Assembly (NCBI GenBank): GCA_945910005.1
Contig: OX246739.1
Coordinates: 10,886,292-10,950,291, forward strand
Direction of reading: 5' to 3'
Length of the DNA: 64,000 bases
From: Isoperla grammatica
Lineage: Eukaryota; Arthropoda; Insecta; Plecoptera; Perlodidae
In this document: positions 1 to 11,904 of the stretch, piece after piece
How the letters are laid out: each line of letters begins with the position of its first letter
Numbering within the stretch: the first letter of the stretch is position 1
The notes under the pieces: model-generated
Seen by the model: only the letters and a program-made list of their open reading frames with translations
What the model was told of the DNA's origin: nothing
The model's database searches: none
Made by a program: the position numbers and the translations under genes

Positions 1-3000
1 TCAGCTTTCACAGTAGAAACGCCAAGTTTATGGGGCAAAGTTTGGGTGTGTGCTTGGGTCCGTGATATAGCCTAGTAAGCTTTAAGCAGGTAATCAGCCA
101 TTAGAGGTATCCAGCATTTGTGTAACACTAAAGTTAGTTTACTGATTGTATTGACTGTTGGGAAATTAGTGGCTCATTACATAGTAAGAGATTACCAACA
201 TGGCTTATATACTCGGGAGCTAGGAGCAAAACAATTACGGCCTCAATGTGTCTATAGTGGCCGGACAAAGATGAGCTCATCCCATTCAGTTATTCACTAA
301 CAACGCGTGGCAACCAGTGAAACACTCAATTAATACGGGTTCACATGTTAAGCAGTTATCTAAGCAGTTACATAAACATAATTATTGTTATTTTTCTTCA
401 TATGAACCCTCAATTAATCTGTGCAACGACAAAGTATATCTTGAATCATTTTAAAAACATGATTTTTTGTTATGAGAATCTTTGTTTTTGCTTTTGATGT
501 GTATCATTAAACCAAAGTTATTTTAAGTAGAGTAAAAACACGTCAAGTTTTAGGTAATGGTGCAAGTTGTATACTGCTTCAGTATGAAACACGTTTTAGT
601 ACTTCGAGTCTTTTAATTATAGACTGCTACCAAAACGTTTGATTATTTATGCCAAATTGAAATTACTTGTATACAAAATAAATGTCTAGTTATTACAATC
701 ATTATGTGTAACGTTTGTTAAAATTGGATGAGTATAAGTTTAGCGTTTAGTACTGTCTGCACAGTTGTTCTAATAATATCAAGAGGGATAATGCAATTCA
801 TGTCCAATTATTTATGTAACTGAATGCACCTGCTTCAAATTTAAATGTTAATATTGGATGAGTATTATAAATACATTTTGAATTGTGTTAAATGCTTCTA
901 GTTTGCTAATGTTAGCACTAACAATTTAAATATATTCAAATTATTTATTGTAATAAAAAGTCAATATTAATATTTCAGGTTACAAACATGAATAATTGAA
1001 AAATGAAGGGTGGTGAAAAGTATGAATAACTGAAAACTGTGTATGAATGTGAGTGATGAGGAATCGAAAATGTCATCTCAGGATTTGACTGTCTGAAGGC
1101 GACTAGGCATAATGTGCGACATGATTACTGATTTTATTAAAGGCATATAGGATTTTGTTGCTATTGGTACAGAAACATCTATTATAAGTTATGATGCAAG
1201 ATGAAGGTTTTTTAATACAAATAATACATAATGTGTTTCTCTCCCACATGATGGCAATATTTTGTTCTAACTTTGTCAACTGTCTAGTAGACTAGTGGCA
1301 AGTATTTTCACGGTTTTAAGTTCTTGATTACTTTTAGTACAAACACTTCATGCGTAACTAAATGTGAACATCTTAAGGTGCTCCTCAACCGGGTACATAT
1401 ATATATATATAATAATACCTTCATCTTCACACTCAGAAGTAGTACGCGGCATATAGCTATCGAACATAGAACATGTCATATTCTGGATAAAGAAGATTAG
1501 GGCCATGAGAATAATATTACCTTTGGCATGGTACTTTTTCATGAATTATATATTTATATATATTCTTTCCTAGAACACTTCGAATTTGAAAGCTAAATTT
1601 CCACGTCAACTACTTCACCCTAGATGCTAAACAAGATTAGTCTCACACTCGGTGCAAAGGTCAAAAGTTCGTCGTTGAGTCTATATACATAACATACATT
1701 TTTTCCGTATTATCAGATGGAGGATTGGTAAACTGTTGTTGGAGATGTATGTCACGACTATGCTGGCAAACTGATCACTTTCTCTACATAATGAATATAT
1801 GTAACGTACAAAAAAAATAATAATCTACACATTTACAAATTATTAAATTCAAATTCTTTTAACTGTATAATTAAATTATTCCACCAGATTGAGTTATCTT
1901 CTAAAGATGATGATAGCGTGTTTAATGATTTGTGACGTTCTTTTTCAAGCACCAACACATAAACGTTATAATCTTGTCAGTTTATTGGTGGATTTTAAAA
2001 AATGTGAATATAATAATATTCTCGATTTATAAATGATTTAATTAAAAGTTTTGCGAGGGATCCGAATGTCTTGTGATTCGCGAGTTAAAGCAGGCAATTA
2101 AATACGTTCTTGACTTATTCAATAATATTTAGAGTTCGGTTCAGTCTCAACGCACCGACCAACCTGAAGTGCTGCAACTGGCAACACGCCGTTAGTTTTC
2201 ATGACATCTTCAGTCGTTCCTGTCTTCCTTTATCTCTTGTTAGATGTCGTCAGTAAAGTGTTAGAGACGCTAAATAGCACAGTATTGTGTACCATCGTGA
2301 CGATGGGCTATTTGGGTGTATTCGCTCATTATGGCTATGATACAGATAGAGACGATGAGTGGGTAAAACCTCCTTCTATGCCCCAGCCAGAATTCAAATG
2401 TATAGAGCAAGGATCATTGTTTTACACATGTCATCTGTTTGGAAGTATTTCCTCTCGAATACTTTTGATTGTTTTGGTTGAAAGATATTTGCATATAAGC
2501 TAGCTGTTTATGCTTTTTTGTAGCTATGAAAAAATGTTAAAATTTTCTGAAAATTGATTAATAAAGGAAAATGTAAAGTACGAACTACAAAATGGTGCTC
2601 TCATTACAAATCATAACCATCGGCTACATCTGTTTTAGTGCGATCGTAACGATTCAAATTTATGAATAATTGTTCGGTAGATAATTCATTGTGTCCCGCA
2701 AGTCTATTTATCGAAATGCTTCGCGCTCAGGGAATATAGAGGCGGGCGGAGTACATCGTTTGTGCACAATGTACATATTGCAGCCACTCGGCGCCGGGAA
2801 TTATACAAGTTAACGTGAAAACAAGCCCCAGGAGTCCCAGCCTAATATTGTGGCCGGTATATGCAGCAAACATACACAGACTAGCAGACCGTGAAGTGAA
2901 TTTCACCAGACGCGTAGGCTTGGTCGTTTGTGTCTACTACAGAAGCGGACATTGAAGGATACTCTTATTACAAAAGTCGCGAAACAAGTTTTGGGAGAGT

Positions 3001-4440
3001 AGTATTTTATGACCGAGACACATTGGTTTTGTTGTAGAAGCAGTGGAAGACATTCTTTTGTTTTTTATAGTGTGCATTATAAACTGAAAACAACATAACA
3101 TAATATAATTCATCCTACAAGTTATTATTATTACAAAATTAATTTGAACCCCAAAAATGGTGTCTGTAATTAAAATTGTCAAATACCATTTTTGAAAATG
3201 TTATTTTTTCATATTAATGGTTAAAAATCATTCTTTAAAAAATCACCTCCATCACGTAACAATTCATGATAATTGATTGAGTAGATAATTGATGATTACG
3301 CAATGGCGCTTTGATCCCTCTGTATTTTAAAAATGTGTATTCATATTTATATTACTGTTGGTGCGTTCTCTTCCTAAGGTATAACATAATACTTCAGTTG
3401 AAATCTTTAATACGTTAACAAGACATGAACTCTGATAGTAAAGGTCTGTGAGCTGAAAAAAAATAGCGGAAATCCGTTTTAACTCCATCTCGTCAATTCC
3501 CCTTTGCCCTGTAATAAGTGAATACATGCTGTACTTAAACATGAAAATTACTTCTGCTTTTTACCGTTTCTGACGAGGTTTAATTAACCTACAACCATGA
3601 TTGATCTTCGTTCTATAATAAATCAAACAAATCATAAACGTTCTCTCTTGAAATAAAACATCGTTTTTACAATGCAGATAAAATGTGTGGCACGATAATT
3701 TCACGGATGGTTAAGTCAAGAAAATGTTCACAATGATGGCATAATCTTGCGTCAAACGATAAAGGAAAAGTCATAATAATACTTGATTAACAAAGATTAT
3801 ATGGCTTTAAAAAGGAGTTTATGGCATGAGGGTAATTGAGATGCAACATCACTGGCCATAAAATATCTCTAAAACTTCATACATGATATACAATATAAAT
3901 GGTGCACTCAGTAAGAGCGAGTTGTGCGAAACAACGCTCAACATTGGATTAACTATTATTATCTGACTATAAAGTGTCGAGTGAGATTTAAAATGTGATA
4001 TTTTTGTGCAAACAGAAAGACTTACAAATAAGTAGGGCGTATATATCTTTTGACCTTTGACAGTCTGCGTAGGCAACGTTTATTTGAATTATGGAAATGT
4101 CACCAGCTTGTATACTGAAGATGTATCAAACTGGTTCGTAATTCAAACTAGAATTATAAACATAATCGCATTAAGGTAAAAAATAACAACATATCAATAT
4201 GATAGGGTTTCATTTTATTCAAATCATGCAACAACAATGATAAAATTCATAACATTTCTTTAAAGCATCGTACAAAAAATACTTTCATCCAGTAAAATAT
4301 TTCTAAAGAGAATAATATTTTTTAAATACTACTTTTCATACTGATAAAATAATAAATTGTTATTAATTACGAAGTTATGCAATAACAGATTTAAATGTGG
4401 ACATTATTCTGTAAGAATTGTTCCATTTTACAAAATGCCT
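1..4440. other. unique AT-rich stretch, no gene seen
   Basis: No open frame here looks like a known protein. The 100-codon plus-strand frame at 2201-2503 is hydrophobic at its start but matches no family I recognise. An (AT)n microsatellite sits at about 1397-1410. A GC-richer patch at 2690-2900 contains a GC-box-like GGCGGGCGG. Nothing else stands out. Confidence 0.6.
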
Positions 4441-4444
4441 TTAC

Positions 4445-4486
4445 ATTCTATATTATAGAATAGAACATTCTATATTATAGAATGTA
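4445..4486. repeat. duplicated near-palindrome, 22-bp period
   Basis: The odd-length palindrome ATTCTATATTATAGAAT occurs twice in direct succession, separated by AGAAC. The whole block is therefore close to self-complementary and could extrude as a cruciform. Its function is unknown. Confidence 0.7.
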
Positions 4487-4905
4487 CGAAACAATAATAA
4501 AAACACAATAAAAAAATTAGATAACACAACAATAAAATCAAAACTATTATAGAAGTATAGAACACTGAACAACACAAATTGAAAATACTTTCAAATAAAT
4601 AGGGGTAAAGAAATAAATGAATACATTCATTGACACAGGAAGATATACTCGTGTGAAATTCATAGTCTATACTTCAGCAAGTAATTTGTTACACTTTACG
4701 TCCTCAATTTTCCATATCCAAAAGGAAAACTAACTACAGTATATACGGCGACGAAAACGTCGAGTATACGGTTTATTGTTTGCCGGAAGATAAATCACTA
4801 TACTATAGATTCTAGTGCGAATGTATTAAAGACTAGTTCTCAGACAGATGCGCCAATTGTTAGCTAACTCTCAGCCCCTCTCTCGACCCATTTCCGCCCC
4901 TTCCT

Positions 4906-4917
4906 CCCCCCCCCCCC
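4906..4917. repeat. poly-C run, 12 bases
   Basis: Uninterrupted C run inside a CT-rich pyrimidine tract (about 4870-4927). It is one of seven G/C homopolymer runs of 10 or more bases in the window. Confidence 0.95.
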
Positions 4918-5236
4918 TTTCCTCCTCTCTACTGTTTGATTGTCTCCGTATGAGCTGACTGTCAGCAATACCATCACACGAGGATTAACTTCAAAACCCA
5001 ACTGTATGATCATTAAATCTCAATATCCGTATTAAAAGCGAAGAAACTTATGTTCAAATTAGTCCAACTGAAAAGCTTGTAGTTGTCTCCAGTATTGACT
5101 CAAGCAATTAAATCCTTTAGCACTTCTGTTAGAAAGCATTGCTGTGCTGTTATGCACAAATACCGCGTTTAACTTCTATAAATCAGTGATGAAGATAGGT
5201 AATCCGTTTATTAAACACCAGTAAGCTAGGAAGAGA

Positions 5237-5345
5237 TTCACGCACCGGTGCGTGAACACAATTGAATAGTTTTTCGCTACACTTGTCTTCCTAATTCAAT
5301 AGTCGACATTAACTCACGCATTAACAATGAAAATGACGTGCGTGA
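5237..5345. promoter_or_regulatory. GCGTG-motif cluster with 20-bp palindrome
   Basis: A perfect 20-bp palindrome (TTCACGCACC plus its reverse complement) lies at 5237-5256. Further CACGC/GCGTG motifs follow at about 5313-5319 and 5337-5344. GCGTG is the core recognised by bHLH-PAS dimers such as AhR/ARNT or Spineless/Tango; this is known of the family and not shown here. The clustering and perfect symmetry are seen, while a regulatory role is inferred. Confidence 0.3.
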
Positions 5346-6094
5346 ATTACGTTTACAGGAAATTGTATTGTGTGTGTGACGTAAAGACGCCTACCTGCGT
5401 ATATTGTAGTGGGTAAGGAAATATACTGCAGAATACCACAGCCCCAACATTTGTGTGTGTTTATGAGAAGTTACTTTGTGTACAAAATATAATTATCTAC
5501 CTTCTTTGATACACATGTTTGTTAATTGTGCGTTTTAATAGTTCGTGCAAAATGCCTTGTTTGTTGTTCTATCGCCAAGAATAATGTTAGTATGTTTAGA
5601 GGAACTCCACGAGCTGTGAACAGTTATATTATTATTTCATTTCATCTAGACCCGGCCCCTCCACCAAATGTTACCTGACTTCACTTAATGTCACCATTTT
5701 GTCCTAATATAACTGAGTGCCATCGTAAATAAGCACACTTTCATCGCATCAGTGATTATAAAAATACAAAACAAATTTATTTTGAAATTCAAATCTATCT
5801 AATGGAGTTCAAACCATTATTTATTTACACGAGCACTTCTAAATTCAGTACATCAAAGATAGATACTTTAATCTAATGTACATTGCTCGTTATTCGACTA
5901 TAATATTTTAATGATCAGATTACATGAAATTTCAATCCACGCTCGTACTAATATGGTCTTTATATCCGGGATTTAAAATCATATGCATCCTTGTGTAGCT
6001 AGCAGGATAAACCGCTTTCACCACAGCTGACGCTTCATGCTAGAGTTCATAGTGCGTGTACACACAGGAAGAAGATTATTACATTCGCCTGTTC

Positions 6095-6200
6095 ATCAGT
6101 GACGTGGCAGCGATTGGCCGCCCCGCGGGGTTTAAGGGGAGGGGGGAGGGGAAGTGAGGAGTACCAGTCTATGTGTGGGCATCGACGCCGGTGAAATGCG
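6095..6200 (+). promoter_or_regulatory. CRE-like and CCAAT motifs, GC-rich patch
   Basis: TGACGTGG is followed within 15 bases by an inverted CCAAT box (GCGATTGGCC) and a CCCCGCGGGG core. A purine-rich GGGGAGG tract and a GC-richer segment with a 71-codon open frame (6154-6369) follow. The combination resembles a TATA-less promoter, but no transcript start or exon can be shown. Confidence 0.25.
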
Positions 6201-6369
6201 GTTAGAGTGGAACTCAGGCGCGCATAATCCGATGAAACAGATTCAGTGTGAAATGGGAAAACACTTTTCCCTGGGAACCGACCAGTGTATTGAAAGAGAG
6301 AACCACAATGGAAACACGCGAATGCAAAGTGGCCACGAATTAAAATTAGTGAGATGGACTACCGACTAA

Positions 6370-7726
6370 TAGATTGATTAAAGCTATGGCGTATATGCCA
6401 GAGAATCACGTGGCTTTGTTTATATAAAAGGGATATTACAATAATTTTGGAGTTAGAATTGGAATGCTTTAGGAATTAAATGTGCGGATAAATGTAAAGC
6501 CTGATCAGTTAATGTTGAGATCTATATACCTACCCTTATCGGTAAATAAACATTAGGTTGAAAGACAGTTATCCACAATAGAGGTTTACATTGACGCCTT
6601 CGTTCAGAGTATGAATTTCTTATACTTACTATACAAATTGCTTTAATGTTTCTACTTGTCTATTTCGATTTTTAAATCTGCATTGTATCTTACATTATAT
6701 AATCTAGTGACGGAACCGTGTCTTTTATAAGCGAAAAAAAATTAATGTGCCTATAATTCGCTTTTCAATGTTTGAGTTAGAGAATGTTATTTTTAACAAT
6801 ACATTAGCCAGTCTAAATCGATTTTTGACGATCGAGTACTGAACTAACACAATTTTATAAAACATTGGATAATATTTACAAAAGTATACTGTTGTGTTCC
6901 ATGTATATTATTTATTTTGAATACAGATGAGTAAAATTATTTATATGAAATATTATGACAAACTTTACCGTGCCCAGAAATCATATAACAAAACATTCCA
7001 TTATTCAAGAGGCAAGATAATGTATTAGTTGCTGTTATTACAGTCACGGCCCAGATTATTGAAATTAAATGCAGGAAGAATAACGATTTCATTTATTAAT
7101 ATGTATTATCAATAATTCATGCCCATAATACTTAAATATACGTTGACTATATGGTGTTCATTTTTATTTCACCCCATTTACCAAATGTGTACGTATAACA
7201 AACAACGCAGTTTTAATATTACTCATTCAAATGTACAATTTTCATTTAACTTTAATAAAACATACAACATTGTTTCCTCCGGGTGTTTTTGTTTGTGTTT
7301 ACTCTAGAACGTATATTCGAATAAGGCAAACGTCAAACTTTGCAAGGCATCTCTTTCTCTGATAAAAACAAATCTAATTTTGCCAGCACATAATAAAAGC
7401 GTTCGCGTACAACTGAGCTTTACCCTTGCTTGGATCATTGTACCAGTTTGATCAACCGTAAAATTCACTTCGAGTTACAATTTGTAAATCCGTCCTTCTC
7501 GTCTCTCCTTGGTGTGCGAACTCGTAAGTATTATTGCGTTCAAAGATACTGCGTTATGGCTTGTCGTAAACATTTGCTATCTCCGATGCGTTTGTTCGAG
7601 ACAATAGTAGACTCTCTCTGCATTGAGATCAGTTATCACATTTCGGGTTATTGCTGCAATTATCCAACAATAACAAACATAAGGATGTGTGTTTATTTAT
7701 ATGTACCGCGTAATTAGATTAACGTT
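6370..7726. other. AT-rich stretch, nothing recognised
   Basis: Only short, compositionally biased open frames are present. No repeats, hairpins or domain-like peptides were noticed. Confidence 0.6.
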
Positions 7727-7830
7727 AAGGAATAAATACAACATTTGTATAAGTTTTAGTTGTTTTGGTTTAAAAATAAGGAATAATTTAACATTTGTAT
7801 GTTTTCATTTAGTTGTTTTGGTTTAGAAAG
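7727..7830. repeat. tandem duplication, 51-bp unit, two copies
   Basis: Two adjacent imperfect copies (7727-7777 and 7778-7830) share AAGGAATAA, ACATTTGTAT and TTTAGTTGTTTTGGTTTA blocks in the same order. The copies differ by several substitutions and a small indel, so the duplication is not recent. Confidence 0.8.
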
Positions 7831-8099
7831 AAGCAGTTTAATGCAGTAATGTTTAAATATGTAGAATATTTTACAATAATAACAATTTAAAAAATTAATG
7901 TTATCAACAATATTGAAAATATTTTATCAACTTATTCAAGTTTGTTTGTTTTCTCTGGTAACGGCATGTATTTACAAATGACTCAGATAAGTGCATTTAG
8001 GTTACATTAGTTTAAGAAGATATGCATGAGCTATGTGAGACTGAGCCGTAGACATATTTTGTTAGGAGAATGTCTTCCTTCAGTTATGACAGCCATTAG

Positions 8100-8660
8100 C
8101 TACCCATCCACCTCCACCGTCTCCCGCGGCCATGTTCCTTGCCTGCCTTATTCCAGTGTCTATCCTTAACCAACTGTTAAGCCAAACGAGCAAGTTCCAT
8201 CTCTGCAAATCCTTCCCTTACCGTGAATTTGTCTACTTTGCTCTATTGGTTCGGATCTATCCTGAGGCTAAAGTATGGTACCATTCATGCGTTTATCTAC
8301 TAGCGAGCATTGAAAGTGTGCCTCGGGGTGCTATTTGTACTCCTGGTCGTAAGAAGGTATAACAGCTGGTGGTGCTATCTATGATTGGGTCTATGTAGGA
8401 CGAACCAGATGACAAAGTGTCCAACCCTTGAGACCCAGCACCAAATCGATTATGGGCACTACCAGTAAGTAATTTTGTCGAAATGGGAATATCCTACCAT
8501 CACCTCCTCTGAATGGGATATTGTGGTCAGAATCTAGAGTGTGGTATGAATTTCTGGGGCTTTTGGAAGTGTTATCGCCTAAACGATTTGGAGGTTGTTC
8601 GACTTGATTAAAATGGTGACAGCTTGGTTGAAGAGGAAATACCTTTTACTCTGAGCCTAG
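8100..8660 (+). pseudogene. GC-richer stretch, possible decayed retroelement
   Basis: Base composition is visibly less AT-rich than the flanks. In the frame running through about 8227-8372 the peptide includes LRLKYGT and, after a stop, RALKVCLGV. This order resembles the C-terminal part of Jockey/RTE-type reverse transcriptases, where a DYG motif is followed by an ALRICLG-like block. A second frame (8132-8362, 76 codons) is open but unrecognised. The spacing is shorter than in the family and stops interrupt the frame, so this is at best a decayed fragment. It could equally be unrelated unique sequence. Confidence 0.2.
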
Positions 8661-10426
8661 TTGGACGAGAGAGATTCACTGACAGATTTGACTTTGATTT
8701 GGACACAATCCACAAACTTGGGTGGAGCTGTTTTTATTTATTTTACCTGATCTTGGACTTTGATCACTCCTGCCCTCAAATAAAGTTCTAAGTTCATCAA
8801 TGATGTACCCTACGCATGTAATCACGTACGATAAGTATAAAGTTTGTGTTTTTATTTTTGAAATCAAATTTTATCCACTGTCAATTTTTAAAGCAATTAC
8901 AAAATAAAAAGGGCACTTTTCGACATTACAATATGAACTACTATATAATGAATACACACGTACATGGGATTACCGATTAAGAAAGGTTTTTAATGTGTGT
9001 ACATATTAATGATTACAAAAGGAATCAATCGAGTAACTAAAATAATTTGCATGTTCTGGTATTTATGCGTAGAGATGAATGTTTAGCTATTGTACTTAAG
9101 TAACGGCTAAAAGCGTTAAAACGTTGCGTTGTATTTCAGAGAAGAGTAAATGAACTTCTGCCCTAACAATTCCGTGTTCTCCCACATTGTCACTTAACCT
9201 CAAGTGACATCTGGTAATGCTAAGAATAAAAATAACAAACCAAAAACGCGAATCCAGCGTAGAAAAACAACATAGAGAGAAAGAAGACGTTCAGGCACTC
9301 AAAATATTGCGTGCTTAAATTTATGCGATTATAAAAAACGAGTACGTCGTGGGAAGAGAGGGGGGGGGGGGGGTAGGAGAGGCACTCTATTTATAACCAG
9401 CGTACGAAGAGAAGAAGACGAATGTTGAAGAAAGACGTTTTTACGCTCGAGCTTGAAATCCACGATTACTCAGGATGTCATTACTAGGATTGGTTTTGAG
9501 GTTAAACTTGTTTCCTGTACCAAAAATATAAACGTAAATTACTTTAAAACTGTATATGTTGTGGGTTTAATAACTTATCAAAATTAAGAGTCATGGTTAT
9601 ACTAGGATTTAGAGTAAAGGTATTTTATCTTTTCCATAATTGCTCAGTTTTCTCATAACGTTATTAGTAGGACAATACTGTTTATAAACCGATTCTCATT
9701 TCCAGTAGATATTTGTTCTTTTGAAAAGAGTCGCCCAATGGTACATTTCGTCGCAATCCAACGTATATACTGCAATTCAGTTTGTCTTAATATTTGTGTT
9801 TCTTGTATTTTGATATTATTACTAATTGATTGTATTTCTTGTTCTAGGTGAGTACTTGTTCACGATACCGAGCTATTTCCAACCACAGTTACAAAGATCG
9901 TGTAACAATTCACCTGAAAGATGAGGAGATGTAAGTTCAGTTCAGTTTACTTCCAACTTCTTTATTTCAAATTAAAAACAATATACACAGGTACCACAAT
10001 CGTGGTTGTGGTCTGCACAATACGAGAACTAATACATTCAAAAAAATATTTAGCATAATGCTGTTATTTTAGTCGCACCTTATACAATTTACCTCAGTTT
10101 AGTTACTTATGAATTATTGTACCCACGTACGTAGTAAATATTCTTTTGAATATAATTTAGCTTAACTTAAATAATGTTATTTTAAGGTGGTCAGTTCACT
10201 TGGACTGCTGTACTAGAAAAGTCAAAGTAACAAATTCTTATTTCACTGATTCACGAATAAGGTTCTGTGCGCTGATTGAGTGTTGCTGTACCGGAAAGTG
10301 ATTAATGACTTCAATTTCTCATCTAGCTTGTCCACTAAATATAAACATCAAACCTATAAGTGAACGCTTACACGAAAATCGTACACCTACAACTTGGTAA
10401 TCATTTAATCGTAGACTTTGACCTTC
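8661..10426. other. AT-rich stretch, no gene seen
   Basis: Contains the poly-G run listed separately and AT-rich unique sequence. No coding or structural signal was recognised. Confidence 0.55.
9360..9373. repeat. poly-G run, 14 bases
   Basis: Uninterrupted G run embedded in AT-rich DNA, preceded by GA-rich sequence. Confidence 0.95.
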
Positions 10427-10643
10427 TTATGCCCGATTCCACCAAGTGCTAAACTTAAGTTTAAAAATTTTAAACGTCGTTTAGATCGAAAATGCATTCC
10501 ACCACAACTAAAATCGAGTTTATCTCGAGTTTAAAATAAACCCCACCTCCGGTCCGGTTTAGATCTTTAACTACGACTCACCGCCAACACGATGCCCGAA
10601 ATTTCGAATTTTCAAATATAACAAGCTGCGATACTATAATGTT

Positions 10644-10940
10644 TTGATTTCGTCATTGCCTGTCAGCTGTCAGTGTGTGTGTGTGACAAAATATGGTTAT
10701 GTTGATGTGTCTGCCTTTTGTCATCGTTCTATTTTGTATGCTATCCCTATAATGGCAGGCTACGTGTATGATGTGTCGTTTCCATCCGACGATGGTGAAG
10801 AAATAATTAACTTTATACAACGTCCAATGCGACGTCCTCGAATCATAAAAAAACTAGGCCTACCCGTTGGCATTACACTCACAACGTTAAATCATAGCAA
10901 ATTTTACTGTTCTACTGCAGTCCCTCCCGAGTTACTGTAG
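10644..10940 (+). pseudogene. transposase-like N-terminal relic (copy 1)
   Basis: A 98-codon frame; the part shared with copy 2 starts at the ATG at 10752 (residue 37) and reads MAGYVYDVSFPSDDG onward. An acidic SDDGEE stretch is followed by INFIQRP and a basic RRPRIIKK block. N-termini of Harbinger (HARBI1-like) transposases often combine an acidic run, a hydrophobic helix and an RRPR motif before the catalytic domain, so I read this as the surviving 5' end of that gene. The DDE catalytic region is absent. After KKLGLPVG the frame runs into the filler and ends. The identification is moderate because the peptide is short. Confidence 0.45.
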
Positions 10941-11072
10941 GCCTAGACCTAGGCCTACACCCAGCTAGGGCCTAGGCTATCATATAGCCATGGCCAGCCT
11001 AGACCTAGACCCTAGCCCTTGCGCAACCTAGGCCTACCCTAGGCCTTGGCCCTGGCCCTTGCTCATAGGCTA
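10859..11072. repeat. TAGGCC-rich filler in Harbinger copy 1
   Basis: Degenerate repetition of TAGGCC/CCTAGG words (for example CCTAGACCTAGGCCTAC) occupies the middle of the element between the two convergent gene relics. It likely marks the site of the internal deletion or an expanded simple repeat. The same block is present in copy 2. Confidence 0.8.
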
Positions 11073-11248
11073 AGCGTTCAGTTCACCCGCAATTCTCTCC
11101 CATATTAATTTTCATCCTTCTCTTTCCACGAAACAGAATCGGTTATTTTATTTTCGATTATTCCACGGTATTGCTCAACAATTTGTAATAACATATTTTG
11201 TCTTTCGGAGTAATTACTCCCACGCGAACGTTGTTGCTTTTTCTCCAT
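11070..11248 (-). pseudogene. Myb/SANT-like DNA-binding domain fragment, frameshifted (copy 1)
   Basis: Starting from the ATG at 11248 the minus strand encodes 47 residues before a stop at 11105: basic MEKKQQRSRG, then NYSERQNMLLQIVEQYRGI, IENKITDSVSWKEKDEN. This matches the N-terminal half of the Myb/SANT-like domain (Myb_DNA-bind_5 type), with its NYSE start, LL..IVE.Y helix and IENK.TD..S..EK block. In another frame directly downstream lies WERIAGELNA and a stop (to 11070), the expected continuation of the helix, so a small indel has broken the gene. In Harbinger elements a Myb-like protein helps bring the transposase to the nucleus and to the ends. Here it is a truncated, non-functional relic. 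Confidence 0.75.
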
Positions 11249-11290
11249 CTTTCTTCAGGTTATGTTTGGACAAGCTCCTCACCGCTACAG

Positions 11291-11330
11291 TCCGCCATGA
11301 AAATGAATCACGTGATTGGAACAACCAATC
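11291..11330 (-). promoter_or_regulatory. promoter-like motifs upstream of the Myb relic
   Basis: Reading on the minus strand toward the Myb start: two CCAAT-box cores (ATTGG at the complement of 11325-11329, CCAAT at the complement of 11315-11319), a CACGTG E-box (11309-11314) and a YY1-like ATTTTCATGGCGGAC (about 11290-11304). The same set recurs in copy 2. The motifs are seen; their use as a promoter is inferred from their position 40-80 bp ahead of the Myb ATG. Confidence 0.45.
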
Positions 11331-11474
11331 ACAGACATCCTTACAAAATAAACTTGGCATAGGGAACTGAAGGAGAATAAAACGTGGTGGAATCGGCCAT
11401 GGTTTAAACTTAAGTTTAAAAATAAGCTTAGCTTCGTTAAACTCGAGTTTAAATCCATTTGGTGGAATCGGGCA

Positions 11475-11477
11475 TTA
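11475..11477. other. shared TTA target site between two Harbinger-like elements
   Basis: The same three bases serve as the right duplication of copy 1 and the left duplication of copy 2. TTA also flanks the pair at 10427-10429 and 12520-12522. This is what results if a second element inserted into the duplicated target of the first. Confidence 0.8.
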
Positions 11478-11795
11478 GGCCCGGTTCCACCAAGTGCTAA
11501 ACTTGAGTTTAAAAATTTTAAGCGTCGTTTAGATTGAAAAGACGTTCCACCACGACTAAACTCGAGTTTATCTCGAGTTTAAAATAAAACCAACCTCCGG
11601 TCCGGTTTAGATCTTTAACTACGACTCACCGCCAACACGATGCCCGAAATTTCGAATTTTCAAATATAACAAGCTGCGATACTAATGTTTTGATTTCGTC
11701 ATTGCCTGTCAGCTGTCAGTGTGTGTGCGACAAAATATGGTTATTTTGATGTGTCTGCCTTTTGTCATCGTTCTATTTTGTATGCTAACCCTATA

Positions 11796-11900
11796 ATGGC
11801 AGGCTACACGTCTGATGTGTCGTTTCCATCCGACGATGGTGAAGAAATAATTAACTTTATTCAACGTCCAATGCGACGTCCTCGAATCATAAAGAACTAG
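11796..11900 (+). pseudogene. transposase-like N-terminal relic (copy 2)
   Basis: 34 codons beginning MAGYTSDVSFPSDDG and ending at RPRIIKN followed by TAG at 11898-11900. It corresponds to residues 37-70 of the copy 1 frame, with two residue changes near the start. A short indel in the AAA run after RPRII creates the early stop. It is a broken remnant of the same N-terminal segment. Confidence 0.45.
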
Positions 11901-11904
11901 GCCT

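Larger units (their letters stand above)
10430..11474. mobile_element. Harbinger-like non-autonomous transposon, copy 1
   Basis: The 1045-bp element is bounded by perfect 16-bp terminal inverted repeats (TGCCCGATTCCACCAA and its complement) and flanked on both sides by TTA, a TWA-type 3-bp target duplication typical of the PIF/Harbinger superfamily. Subterminal palindromic AAACTCGAGTTT-like and AACTTAAGTT motifs lie just inside each end. Internally it keeps a plus-strand transposase-like N-terminus and a minus-strand Myb/SANT fragment in convergent orientation. They are separated by TAGGCC-rich filler where the bulk of both genes would have been. That layout fits an internal-deletion derivative that depends on a full-length partner. 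The superfamily assignment rests on TSD, TIR start and the Myb relic; no full transposase is present. Confidence 0.8.

Noticed and set aside
2201..2503. 100-codon frame with hydrophobic N-terminus
   Set aside because: It could suggest a membrane protein, but it has no recognisable family features and no upstream context. Kept as unassigned DNA.
4445..4486. Heat shock element in the AGAATAGAACATTCT word
   Set aside because: The GAA units are not in the required alternating orientation throughout. The word is explained by the duplicated palindrome.
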